Positions 6,146 to 14,495 are shown, counted from the stretch's first letter. The stretch is DNA of 22,934 bases from JBDRMV01 sp043811795 (GCA_043811795.1 JBDRMV010000049.1:1-22934), one strand, 5' to 3'. Made by a program: numbers and translations. Notes: generated from the sequence alone by a model not told the origin.

Positions 6146-7549
6146 GTGATTTATGGTCTGGACGACAGGCCGAAACCTTTTCTCAAGGCATTCGGGCTTG
6201 GTATCCAGCACGTCCTGACGATGTTCGGGGCAACAGTGAGTGTGCCTCTGCTTTTAGGACCGATGATGGGAATGACCAAACCTGAAATTGGACTTCTGGT
6301 TACATCCGTGATGCTCTGCAGCGGTATTGCCACCCTGCTTCAGATATACATCGGCTCGCGTCTGCCGATTGTGCAGGGCGTGTCATGGTCATTTCTCGGT
6401 CCGTTTCTTGGAATTATTGCCGTGGTCGGCCGGATGGCGGTACAGGAGCAGGTTCCTCCGGGACCTCTTACCATGCAGTACATTGCGGGAGCAATACTTT
6501 TAGGGGCTCTTGTTGAAATGTTTGTCGGATGGTCGGGATTAATCGGCAGATTGGAAAAAATATTGACCCCCGTTGTCATCGGCCCCGTAATCATGCTCAT
6601 CGGTCTCGCTCTTTTTAAATACGGAGCGCCGAAAGCGGGAACCTACTGGCCCGTGTCTATTCTGGTCATCGTCTGTATTTTCCTGTTTTCACAGGTCCTG
6701 GCCAGAAAATATACTCTGTTTAGGATTTTTCCTATTTTAGCCGCCATTATTGTGGGCTATTTTGTTTGCGCCGTTTTCAGCGCAACAGGCACGTTTTCTG
6801 CAGGACACGCCTGCTACATTGACCTCACACCGGTCAGAGAAGCCGCGTGGCTCAGAATATGGCCAATCTTTGGAAAAGGAGGAATTGTTTTTCCGTGGGG
6901 CCTGCCGAAATTCAGCTTTGCATTTTTTCTGTGCGTTTTAGCAGGGTATCTCGCTTCAATGATTGAGTCATTCGGCGATTACCATGCCTGCGCATATATG
7001 TCGGGATACGGGGATTATCCGACGCCGAAGATGATTTCCAGAGGAATCGGCTCGGAAGGTCTCGGCTGTTTCTGCACAAGTATTCTGGGCGGTTTCGCTT
7101 CCACAAGTTATTCGGAAAACATAGGTCTGATTGGAATAACCAAAGTCGGGTCAAGATACGTGGTTATGCTCGGGGCGCTGTTTCTCATATTTTTAGGAAT
7201 CTTCGCCAAGTTCGGAGCGCTGGTGGCCACAATTCCCGAACCCATTATCGGAGCTTTGTACTGCGCTCTTTTCGGACTCATTTCGGCAGTGGGAATCCAT
7301 CAGTTGTCAAAGGCGGATTTAAATTCGGACAGGAACCTGATGATTGCGGGCTTTTCTCTTTTTATGGGTTTGAGTTTACCCGCTTATTTTGAAACGAAGA
7401 AAGTGGTTATTGAGTCCGCTGCGTGGCTGGCGGATATTATCAATATCGTGGGCTCAACAGGAATGGCAGTTGCCGCTGTTCTGGGCCTGATTTTGGATAA
7501 CATAATACCGGGAACTCCGGAAGAAAGAGGAATAAAAAAAGGGGGTTAA
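6146..7549 (+). CDS. NCS2 (NAT) family nucleobase permease, likely uracil/thymine importer
   Basis: The 467-residue, very hydrophobic protein has about 14 membrane segments and NCS2 hallmarks: the QH motif in helix 1 (Q21-H22 in GIQHVLTMFGA), the acidic helix 8 sequence MIESFGDYHACA (E274, D278) and the NAT signature ENIGLIGITK at 324-333. The ESxGDY form and the following KVGSR resemble the animal SVCT/SNBT branch more than E. coli UraA. GTG 6146 is the first conventional start in frame. However, the only good ribosome binding site (GAGGGGGAG, 6110-6118) sits 3-6 bases before an in-frame ATA at 6122. That start would add eight residues (?AGEEKRK) and restore the usual RKVIYGLDDRP beginning, so the true start may be 6122. 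The operon suggests uptake of uracil or thymine, by proton symport as in its relatives. Confidence 0.9.
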   Translation: MIYGLDDRPKPFLKAFGLGIQHVLTMFGATVSVPLLLGPMMGMTKPEIGLLVTSVMLCSGIATLLQIYIGSRLPIVQGVSWSFLGPFLGIIAVVGRMAVQEQVPPGPLTMQYIAGAILLGALVEMFVGWSGLIGRLEKILTPVVIGPVIMLIGLALFKYGAPKAGTYWPVSILVIVCIFLFSQVLARKYTLFRIFPILAAIIVGYFVCAVFSATGTFSAGHACYIDLTPVREAAWLRIWPIFGKGGIVFPWGLPKFSFAFFLCVLAGYLASMIESFGDYHACAYMSGYGDYPTPKMISRGIGSEGLGCFCTSILGGFASTSYSENIGLIGITKVGSRYVVMLGALFLIFLGIFAKFGALVATIPEPIIGALYCALFGLISAVGIHQLSKADLNSDRNLMIAGFSLFMGLSLPAYFETKKVVIESAAWLADIINIVGSTGMAVAAVLGLILDNIIPGTPEERGIKKGG

Positions 7550-7552
7550 TTT

Positions 7553-8935
7553 ATGGACTTAATTATTAAAAACGGCAAGATTATAACAGCGGAAAAAACT
7601 GTATTGGCGGATATCGGAATTGAAAAAGGAAAAATCGTTAAAATAGGAAAAGATATAAAATCTTCCAGCGCCCGCGTAATTGACGCAAAGGGCAAGTTTG
7701 TTATGCCCGGCGGGATTGACATGCATGTTCATCTCAATCTCTTTTTCTGCGGATCCTATTCCGAGAACTGGGACACCGCCACCCAGGCGGCATCCTGCGG
7801 CGGCGTGACCACCGTTATTGATTATGCCATCCAGACAAAAGGGAAAACTCTGAGGGAAGCCGTGGAAGCCAGGATGAAGGACGCGAAAGGAAAGGTCGCG
7901 ATAGATTATTCCCTGCACGGAGGAATCACCGACTGGAACGAAAAGACAAAAGATGAAATGAACTATTACACAAAGAACGGCATCCCGTCATTCAAGATGT
8001 TTATGATTTACCGCGCGCAGGGATGGATGGCCGACGACGGAATTTTATTTTCCGCGCTTGAACAGACCGCAAAAACCGGCGCTATGATTATGCTGCACGC
8101 GGAAAGCGCGTTCATTCTGGATTTGCTGGTTGAAAGATATCACACGAAAGCGCTGATGAAAAAACACGGCGCCTACTGCCACTCACTTTCCCGCCCCTGT
8201 TTTACAGAATACGAAGCAGTTCAACGCGCGGCGATGTGGGCAAAGATTACCGGCGGAAGGGTCTATATTGTTCACACATCCTCTTCGGAGGGCGCGGAAA
8301 TTGTCGCAAAAGCAAAAAAAGAAGGCGTGCAAATCTGGAATGAGACCTGTCCGCAGTATTTGCTTTTGACAGATGACGTTTATAAAAAAGCAAACGGACA
8401 TTACTATGCCTGCTGTCCGCAGATGAAAAAGAAACATGACGCCCAGGGGCTTCTCAAGGCGGTGAAGTCGGGAGCGGTCAGCGTTCTTTCAACCGATACC
8501 TGCACATTTAATACTAAGCAGAAAAATATGTGGGAAGGTGACTTTACGAAGATTCCATACGGATTGCCGGGCGTTGAAACACTTCTTCCGACGATGTTCA
8601 CATTTCTCGTGGGAAAAAACAAAATATCTCCGAACAAATTTGTATCGCTGGTAAGTACCAATCCGGCGAAACTTTTCGGACTTTACCCGCAAAAAGGAGA
8701 CATCAAGGCCGGGAGTGACGCCGATATTGTGATATTTGACCCGAATAAAAAAGTTACAATTGATTATAAAAAGCTTGCCACAAAATGCGACTGGTCGCCT
8801 TTTCAGGGAATGAAACTGACCGGCTATCCCGAGACAACGATTTCCCGCGGAGAAATTGTTGCCAGGAACGGCAAATTCGTCGGCAAGAAAGGCCATGGAC
8901 GGTTTGTCCCCAGGAAACCCGGCGGAGAACTTTAA
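7553..8935 (+). CDS. hydA: Dihydropyrimidinase (hydantoinase)
   Basis: This 460-residue protein of the cyclic amidohydrolase superfamily opens 5,6-dihydrouracil or dihydrothymine to the N-carbamoyl beta-amino acid. The binuclear zinc ligands are all visible: H58 and H60 in DMHVHL, the carboxylated lysine K148 in SFKMF, H182 in MLHAES, H241 in IVHTSS and D315 in STDTCTF. PGGIDMH (52-58) and the C-terminal STNPAKLFGL with DADIVIFDP are family standards. The start at ATG 7553 is three bases after the permease stop and is preceded by a GGGGG run. Substrate preference among dihydropyrimidines and hydantoins cannot be read from sequence, but neighbouring PreTA and ureidopropionase genes make dihydropyrimidine the natural substrate. 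An in-frame-looking start at 8785 for the next gene lies inside this one and is rejected. Confidence 0.95.
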   Translation: MDLIIKNGKIITAEKTVLADIGIEKGKIVKIGKDIKSSSARVIDAKGKFVMPGGIDMHVHLNLFFCGSYSENWDTATQAASCGGVTTVIDYAIQTKGKTLREAVEARMKDAKGKVAIDYSLHGGITDWNEKTKDEMNYYTKNGIPSFKMFMIYRAQGWMADDGILFSALEQTAKTGAMIMLHAESAFILDLLVERYHTKALMKKHGAYCHSLSRPCFTEYEAVQRAAMWAKITGGRVYIVHTSSSEGAEIVAKAKKEGVQIWNETCPQYLLLTDDVYKKANGHYYACCPQMKKKHDAQGLLKAVKSGAVSVLSTDTCTFNTKQKNMWEGDFTKIPYGLPGVETLLPTMFTFLVGKNKISPNKFVSLVSTNPAKLFGLYPQKGDIKAGSDADIVIFDPNKKVTIDYKKLATKCDWSPFQGMKLTGYPETTISRGEIVARNGKFVGKKGHGRFVPRKPGGEL

Positions 8936-8952
8936 AAAATAAGGAGAGGAAA

Positions 8953-10278
8953 ATGGCTGAAACAAAAAATCTGACGAAAACCGAGATCAAAGAAATGAGA
9001 GAGAAGTTTTTGATGCCGGCATATATGACCTATTTTAAGGAACCTGTACAGATAGTCCGGGGAGAAATGCAGTATGTCTATGATAGTGACGGGAAACGTT
9101 ATCTGGATGCCTTCAGCGCCGTTGTCACCATTTCTGTGGGGCACTGTCATCCGGATATAGTACCGGAAGTTCAAAAACAGAATGCGACCCTTCAGCATAT
9201 GACAACTCTCTATTACACTGAATCTTTAGTAAAGTTGGCGGAAGAATTGGCCTCGATAGCTCCGGGGAAATTGCAAAAATCATTTTTTACCAATTCAGGT
9301 ACAGAGGCAAATGAATTTGCTGCGGTAATCGCAAAAAATTATACAAAAAGATATGAATTTATTGCGCTTCAGCACTCTTTTCACGGCAGAACGTTAATGT
9401 CCATGGCTCTTTGCGGTCAGGGTATCTGGCGCAACGCTACTCCTTTTGCTTTTGGAGTGAATCATGCGCCTGCGGCATATTGCTACCGCTGTCCGATGGG
9501 GCTGGAATATCCATCCTGTGATATGAGATGCGCCTATCAGGTTGAAGGTATTATTAAGTGCTCTACCGCGGGGAATATAGCGGCAATGTTTGCGGAACCT
9601 ATTATGGGTTTTGGCGGGGTTATTACTCCACCCAAAGAATATTTTAAAATAATCCATGATATCGTTCATAGATACGGCGGGCTTCTTATATCCGACGAAG
9701 TTCAATGTGGTTTCGGCCGTCTGGGAGACAGCTGGTTCGGAATGGAAGACTATGGGGTGGTGCCGGATTTGATGACGATGGCTAAAGGCATGGGTAACGG
9801 TATTCCGATAGGAGGCGTTATAACAACTCCTGAAATCGCGGAGTGTCACCGGAATCTGATACATTTTTCAACTTATGGCGGTAATCCTGTTTCTACCACT
9901 CAGGCCCGTCTTGTGATAGAGACGATTAAAAAAAGAGAATACAGGAAGAATGTCCAGGTAATCGGCAAACATCTTAAAGAAGGTTTTAAGGAACTCCAGA
10001 AAAAACATAAGATCATCGGAGATGTTCGCGGTAAAGGTTTGATGCTTGGAATTGAACTTGTTAAAGATAGAAAGACCAAAGAACCGGCAGCGGCGGAAAA
10101 CTTGAGGATGATGGAGCTCTGCAAAGATCGCGGGCTTTTTATAGGTAAAGGCGCTATGGCAGGAAATGTCATAAGGATAAAGCCGCCTCTCTGTATTAAC
10201 AAAGACGATGCGGATTTTATCCTGAAAACGCTGGATGAAACAATGGGAATCGTAGAAAAAGAATTTGGTATTGTTTAA
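8953..10278 (+). CDS. Class III (AGXT2-like) aminotransferase, probable beta-alanine aminotransferase
   Basis: This 441-residue PLP enzyme is of fold type I, subgroup class III. It shows SGTEAN (115-120), HSFHGRT (141-147), D248 in LISDEVQCGFGR, which pairs with the pyridine nitrogen, and the Schiff-base lysine K278 in TMAKGMGNG. Overall it is closest by eye to AGXT2-type omega-amino acid transaminases. These convert beta-alanine or 3-aminoisobutyrate to malonate or methylmalonate semialdehyde, as the pathway here requires. A cluster of four cysteines (C177, C180, C189, C193) in YCYRCPMGLEYPSC..RC could bind a metal. ATG 8953 is used because AAGGAGAGG lies just upstream; longer starts run inside hydA. 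The amino acceptor (pyruvate or 2-oxoglutarate) is not predictable. Confidence 0.9.
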   Translation: MAETKNLTKTEIKEMREKFLMPAYMTYFKEPVQIVRGEMQYVYDSDGKRYLDAFSAVVTISVGHCHPDIVPEVQKQNATLQHMTTLYYTESLVKLAEELASIAPGKLQKSFFTNSGTEANEFAAVIAKNYTKRYEFIALQHSFHGRTLMSMALCGQGIWRNATPFAFGVNHAPAAYCYRCPMGLEYPSCDMRCAYQVEGIIKCSTAGNIAAMFAEPIMGFGGVITPPKEYFKIIHDIVHRYGGLLISDEVQCGFGRLGDSWFGMEDYGVVPDLMTMAKGMGNGIPIGGVITTPEIAECHRNLIHFSTYGGNPVSTTQARLVIETIKKREYRKNVQVIGKHLKEGFKELQKKHKIIGDVRGKGLMLGIELVKDRKTKEPAAAENLRMMELCKDRGLFIGKGAMAGNVIRIKPPLCINKDDADFILKTLDETMGIVEKEFGIV

Positions 10279-10291
10279 GAGGAGGAAATAA

Positions 10292-11752
10292 ATGAAATAC
10301 GGTGAATTGAGCAACTTTATTGATGGAAAACCGTCATGTCCTGCCGGTGTAAAAAGGGCGGAACGGGTAAGTCCTGTGGACGGCAGTGTCATTTCAACAT
10401 TTCCTCTATCAGGGATTGATGAGTTGAATAAGGCCGTTGCTGCTGCGAAGAAGGCGTTCCCTGAGTGGTCATCCAGGACATTAAAGGACCGTGCGCAGGT
10501 ATTCTACAAGTATTATGAGCTGCTGTCTAAAAATCTGAAGGAATGCGCCCAGATAATGCAGGACGAGATGGGAAAGAATCTCAAAGAGGCGATGCAGGAG
10601 ACGGCAAAGAGCCTGGAACTTACCGAGTTTGCCTGTTCAATGCCGCAGGTGGCAACAGGCGATTCCGAAAGGGTAAGCGCCGGTGTGCAGAGCCGTGAAG
10701 AATTTATCCCGCTTGGAGTTGTTGCCTCAATTATACCATTTAATTTTCCGCATATGGTGCCCCATTGGACGTTCCCGAATGCAATTGTGCTCGGCAATAC
10801 GATGGTCATAAAACCTTCCCGCGAGGCGCCGTATTGCGCCATAAAAATTGCCGAGATGCTCAAAGAGGCCGGGCTACCCGACGGTGTTTTTAATGTCGTC
10901 TGCGGCGGGCGTGAAATAGTCACGGGTATAACCGAACATCCCGATATAAAGGCGGTGTCATTTGTCGGTTCGACACCTGTAATGAAAATTGTATATGAAA
11001 AATCCTGCGCCAAATATAAGAGATGCCTGGCGCTCGGGTCAGCCAACAATCATCTGATACTTATGCCGGATGCCCATCCGGACAACTCCGCCGTCAATAT
11101 TGCCGCCTCATATCTGGGCTGTGCCGGACAGAGATGCATGTCTGCATGTGTTCTGGTGGCAGTCGGCGACTGCGACGAGATAATAGAAAAAATTATAGAC
11201 GAGTCGAAAAAATTTGTTCCGGGCGACAATATGAGCGCAATAGTAAATGCTGCAGCAAAGATTTCAATCACCGGGTACATTGACCGCGCTGAGAAGGACG
11301 GCGCAAAGATTCTCCTGGACGGAAGAAAGGCCGTTGTGCCGAAAGGCCTCGAGAAAGGCTGTTATCTCGGACCTACCGTCATTGAGGCAAAACCCGGTTC
11401 CGAAATCGCCGTTGAGGAGAACTTCGGCCCGGTACTGACGGTTGTCCATGCCAAGAGCCTTACCGAAGCGCTTAAAATCGCAAACTCGTCTCCCTACGGC
11501 AACGGCGGGTCAATTTTCACGCAGAACGGAAGAGCGGCGGAGGTTTTCTGCGATAATATAGAGGTCGGGATGGTCGGCGTCAATGTCGGCGTGCCTGTGC
11601 CGAGAGAGCCGTTCTCATTCGGCGGGTGCAAGGATTCCATCACCGGTACCGGCGACATTACCGGCAAGAGCTCCGTCCGGTTCTGGACAAAAACCAAAAA
11701 GATCACATGCAAATGGAATCCCGAGGCAAAGAAAATCAACTGGATGAGTTAA
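10292..11752 (+). CDS. mmsA: CoA-acylating (methyl)malonate-semialdehyde dehydrogenase
   Basis: This 486-residue aldehyde dehydrogenase has catalytic Cys282 in GCAGQRCMS and the oxyanion Asn151 in PFNFPHMVPHW. The general-base Glu of ordinary ALDHs is replaced by Asn (N252/N253 in SANNH), as in methylmalonate-semialdehyde dehydrogenases. Those enzymes use CoA as acyl acceptor and decarboxylate the intermediate. Malonate semialdehyde would give acetyl-CoA, and methylmalonate semialdehyde propionyl-CoA, with NADH. The C-terminal RFWTKTKKITCKW matches the family's RFYTRTKTVTSRW. GAGGAGG precedes ATG 10292, 13 bases after the aminotransferase stop. By eye this gene is richer in G and C than its neighbours, which may point to a separate origin. 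It lies directly downstream of the amine-removing step, as expected. Confidence 0.9.
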   Translation: MKYGELSNFIDGKPSCPAGVKRAERVSPVDGSVISTFPLSGIDELNKAVAAAKKAFPEWSSRTLKDRAQVFYKYYELLSKNLKECAQIMQDEMGKNLKEAMQETAKSLELTEFACSMPQVATGDSERVSAGVQSREEFIPLGVVASIIPFNFPHMVPHWTFPNAIVLGNTMVIKPSREAPYCAIKIAEMLKEAGLPDGVFNVVCGGREIVTGITEHPDIKAVSFVGSTPVMKIVYEKSCAKYKRCLALGSANNHLILMPDAHPDNSAVNIAASYLGCAGQRCMSACVLVAVGDCDEIIEKIIDESKKFVPGDNMSAIVNAAAKISITGYIDRAEKDGAKILLDGRKAVVPKGLEKGCYLGPTVIEAKPGSEIAVEENFGPVLTVVHAKSLTEALKIANSSPYGNGGSIFTQNGRAAEVFCDNIEVGMVGVNVGVPVPREPFSFGGCKDSITGTGDITGKSSVRFWTKTKKITCKWNPEAKKINWMS

Positions 11753-11808
11753 TCCGGCTTGACAATTTTTGTGTTTTTTATAAGATAGAAAATGTTGGAG
11801 AAAATTAG

Positions 11809-13101
11809 ATGAAACCGAATTTAACACTTGCTCAGGCTTTTGCAGAGGCACAAAGATGCTTGTTGTGCCATGATGCTCCCTGCTCAAAAGAATGTCCTGC
11901 CAACACTGACCCCGGAACTTTTATCAGAAAACTGCACCTTAGAAACATCAAGGGCGCGATAAGAACTATAAAAGAAAATAATATCTTGGGCGGAGTGTGC
12001 GGCGCGGTCTGTCCGACTGAAAAGACCTGCCAGAAAGCATGCAGCGCAACTGAGATTGACAGGCCGGTTGAAATTGGAAAATTACAGAGATTTTTAATTG
12101 AATACGGCTGGGAAACAGGATTTAACCCTCTTAAAAACACTGCCGGCAAAAAAACGGAAGTTGCAATAATCGGCTCAGGGCCTGCGGGATTATCCTGCGC
12201 TGCTGAACTGGCTAAAGCAGGAATTAATGTAACAATTTTTGAAAAAAAAGAAAAACCCGGTGGTGTGCTGCGATATGGTATTCCCGAATTCAGATTGAGT
12301 TCTAAATTTCTTGACAGGGAAATTGAAGATATCAGGATGCTCGGTGTTAAAATTAAATGCAATTCAAAAATAGGGGCTAACGGTGTCAATAATCTTAAGA
12401 AAAAAGGATTTAAAGCGGTCTTTATAGCAACAGGTTTATGGAATCCGTATAAAATTAAGATGCCGGGTTCCGGTTTAAAAAATGTAATAACCGCCACGGA
12501 ATTTTTAGAGTCCATCCGTACCAGCGATAGAAAAAAAATAATTTCAATGGTTAAGAATAAAAATATTGCCATAATCGGCGGCGGTTCGGTAGCGATGGAT
12601 GCGGCGAACTCCTGTAAAGAACTCGGTTCAAGAAAAGTGTATTGCCTTTGTCTGGAAAGTCCGGCGGAAATACCTGCTTCAAAAGATGACCTTGAAACGG
12701 CAAGAGATAATTTTGTTATCATTAAACCGCAGTGTCAGGTAAAGGAAATCATCGGAAACGGAGGTTCTGTTGCGGGAATTAAGGGAACTGAAACCGAATG
12801 GGTCAAACCGAATTTATTTATTCCGTCAAATGCCAGAGAAGTACCGGGGACAGAATTTAATTTGAAAGTTAAAGCAGTTATTATGGCTATCGGCTCCGGA
12901 GCCGACCCTGAAATTAAAAATTTGTGTCCGGGAATTAAATATAAAAGCAATAAACTGATAGATGTAAAAAAAGACGGGGTCTCCACCGCAGATAAAAATA
13001 TTTTTGCCGGCGGGGATATTGTAAGAGGGCCGGGTCTTGTCGCGGAAGCGGTTCAGGACGGAAAAGAAGCGGCAAAAAAAATAATCAAATGTCTAAATTA
13101 A
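11809..13101 (+). CDS. preT: NAD-dependent dihydropyrimidine dehydrogenase subunit PreT
   Basis: This 430-residue iron-sulfur flavoprotein resembles the glutamate synthase small subunit and is the electron-input half of bacterial dihydropyrimidine dehydrogenase. The N-terminus has two cysteine sets for [4Fe-4S] clusters: C17, C20, C25, C29 and C64, C68, C74, C78. An FAD-binding GSGPAG (122-127), an NAD(P)-binding GGGSVA (257-262) and the C-terminal FAD motif GGDIVRGPG (401-409) follow. It overlaps preA by 13 bases, so the subunits are probably made in equal amounts. The start at ATG 11809 follows TTGGAGAA. The 56-bp gap from mmsA contains a TTGACA without a well-spaced -10. The gene is AT-rich with many AAA and ATT codons, unlike mmsA. 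GltD-like glutamate synthase is the main alternative, excluded by the PreA partner. Confidence 0.93.
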   Translation: MKPNLTLAQAFAEAQRCLLCHDAPCSKECPANTDPGTFIRKLHLRNIKGAIRTIKENNILGGVCGAVCPTEKTCQKACSATEIDRPVEIGKLQRFLIEYGWETGFNPLKNTAGKKTEVAIIGSGPAGLSCAAELAKAGINVTIFEKKEKPGGVLRYGIPEFRLSSKFLDREIEDIRMLGVKIKCNSKIGANGVNNLKKKGFKAVFIATGLWNPYKIKMPGSGLKNVITATEFLESIRTSDRKKIISMVKNKNIAIIGGGSVAMDAANSCKELGSRKVYCLCLESPAEIPASKDDLETARDNFVIIKPQCQVKEIIGNGGSVAGIKGTETEWVKPNLFIPSNAREVPGTEFNLKVKAVIMAIGSGADPEIKNLCPGIKYKSNKLIDVKKDGVSTADKNIFAGGDIVRGPGLVAEAVQDGKEAAKKIIKCLN

Positions 13102-14339
13102 AAGATTTAAGTATCCGAATGTGCGGGGTTAAGTTCCCCACGCCATTTTTATTATCTTCTTCACCTGTTTCCAATACTGCGGAAATGATTGCAAGAGCAT
13201 TTGAGCATGGGTTTGGAGGCGTTGCATATAAGACGCTTGTTATTGATAAGACAAAAATTATACATCCGTCTCCGAGAATGGCAAAATATAATTATGGAAG
13301 TAAAAAATTAGTCGGTCTTCAAAATGTTGAACAGACAACCGACAGGCCCCTTAAAGATAATTTACTGGATATTAAATATCTAAAAAAACACTGGCCAAAA
13401 CATCCTGTTGTAACAAGTATTATGGGTTTTTCAGAGGAGGAATGGGTTGAACTTGCAAAAAGGTCTGAAGATGTAGGTTCGGATATGCTCGAACTTAACT
13501 TTTCCTGTCCCCATATGACTGTTGAAGGTTCGGGAATGAAGGTCGGCCAGGCGTTTGACCTTGTGGAAAAATTCACTGCCGCGGCAAGAAAAGTTGTTAA
13601 AATACCCATTCTCGCAAAAATGACTCCCAACATTACTGATATAACCGAACCGGCATTGTTTGCTAAAAAAGGCGGCGCGGACGGTATCACTGCTATTAAC
13701 ACAGTCAGGGGTCTTACAGAAATTGGTCTTGATGATTATGTTCCTAAACCCAATGTCTTTGGAAAAGGAGCAATAAGCGGTTTTTCAGGACCCGCAGTAA
13801 AACCTATCGGTTTGAGGTTTATTGCGGATATGGCTCAGTGCAAAGAATTGAATTTACCTCTCGCGGGATGCGGGGGAATAGAGACATGGATTGACGCCGT
13901 TGAATATTTATTATGCGGGGCTTCAATTCTGCAGCTTACAACAGGAGTAATACATTACGGTCATAGAATTGTTGAGGATATGTGCGAAGGTCTTTCTGAT
14001 TTCATGACAGAAAAAGGGTACGAGCACGTCAGCGACATTATTGGAAAGGCGTTGCCCAATATTCATCCAACTGATGCTTTTGATTTAAAGCGGCAGGGGA
14101 TTGCGGAATATAATCTGGACAAGTGCATCGGCTGTGGTCAATGTTATATCGTCTGCCAGGATGCGGGCGGTCAATGTCTTGAATGGGATGGTGAAAAACG
14201 AAGGCCTGTTCAGGACAAAGAAAAATGTGTAAGTTGCATGATATGTTCTTTTATCTGTCCTGTCTCCGACCCTCCAATGATTACATACAAAGAAGTAAAA
14301 AATAAAAAACCGGTTCTGCCCGAAGTTTCAAAAATTTAA
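13089..14339 (+). CDS. preA: NAD-dependent dihydropyrimidine dehydrogenase subunit PreA
   Basis: This 416-residue catalytic subunit reduces uracil and thymine at C5-C6. Residues about 5-310 form a dihydroorotate-dehydrogenase-like FMN barrel, with SSSPVSN (23-29), NFSCPHMTVEGSG (137-149), AKMTPNITD (176-184), TAINTV (201-206) and CGGIETW (261-267). The C-terminus adds two [4Fe-4S] sets, C346/C349/C352/C356 and C380/C383/C386/C390, which receive electrons from PreT. The active-site loop 141-154 has no cysteine, whereas mammalian DPD uses one there as general acid. The gene starts inside preT and is the last of the catabolic run. No classic terminator follows; a heptamer array starts three bases after the stop. 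Confidence 0.95.
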   Translation: MSKLKDLSIRMCGVKFPTPFLLSSSPVSNTAEMIARAFEHGFGGVAYKTLVIDKTKIIHPSPRMAKYNYGSKKLVGLQNVEQTTDRPLKDNLLDIKYLKKHWPKHPVVTSIMGFSEEEWVELAKRSEDVGSDMLELNFSCPHMTVEGSGMKVGQAFDLVEKFTAAARKVVKIPILAKMTPNITDITEPALFAKKGGADGITAINTVRGLTEIGLDDYVPKPNVFGKGAISGFSGPAVKPIGLRFIADMAQCKELNLPLAGCGGIETWIDAVEYLLCGASILQLTTGVIHYGHRIVEDMCEGLSDFMTEKGYEHVSDIIGKALPNIHPTDAFDLKRQGIAEYNLDKCIGCGQCYIVCQDAGGQCLEWDGEKRRPVQDKEKCVSCMICSFICPVSDPPMITYKEVKNKKPVLPEVSKI

Positions 14340-14341
14340 CT

Positions 14342-14369
14342 GCGGGTAGTAATTCGTAATCAGTAATTT
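14342..14369. repeat. Degenerate heptamer array C (four units)
   Basis: Starting three bases after the preA stop are four in-register 7-bp units: GCGGGTA, GTAATTC, GTAATCA and GTAATTT. The first unit resembles arrays A and B; the other three have a GTAATnn core. The next 126 bases, to the porin promoter, are AT-rich. They contain a weak 9-bp inverted repeat (14378-14386 with 14425-14433) but no gene that I can see. Confidence 0.5.
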
Positions 14370-14495
14370 GGGTCAGCAGAAAAACAAAATTTTTCATAAA
14401 ATTTTAAAAACCATGTTAGTTTTCTGTTTTTCTCTCGCTTAATTTTTGTTATCTTTCAAATTCTTTTCACCATCGTGCTTAAATTCATTGTCCCC

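Noticed and set aside
8785..8952. Upstream extension of the aminotransferase to an ATG inside hydA
   Set aside because: The extra 56 residues are arginine-rich out-of-frame hydA sequence, and a strong ribosome binding site precedes ATG 8953.
11759..11784. Internal promoter before preT (TTGACA with TATAAG)
   Set aside because: The spacer is only 14 bases, and at 17 bases the -10 matches poorly, so it was not called although a weak internal promoter remains possible.
11832..12722. 296-codon open frame on the minus strand
   Set aside because: It lies wholly opposite preT, whose motifs and iron-sulfur cysteines are unmistakable. The antisense product shows no domain and has no ribosome binding site.
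14378..14433. Terminator after preA
   Set aside because: The 9-bp inverted repeat AGAAAAACA/TGTTTTTCT is AT-rich with a loop of nearly 40 bases and no following T run.
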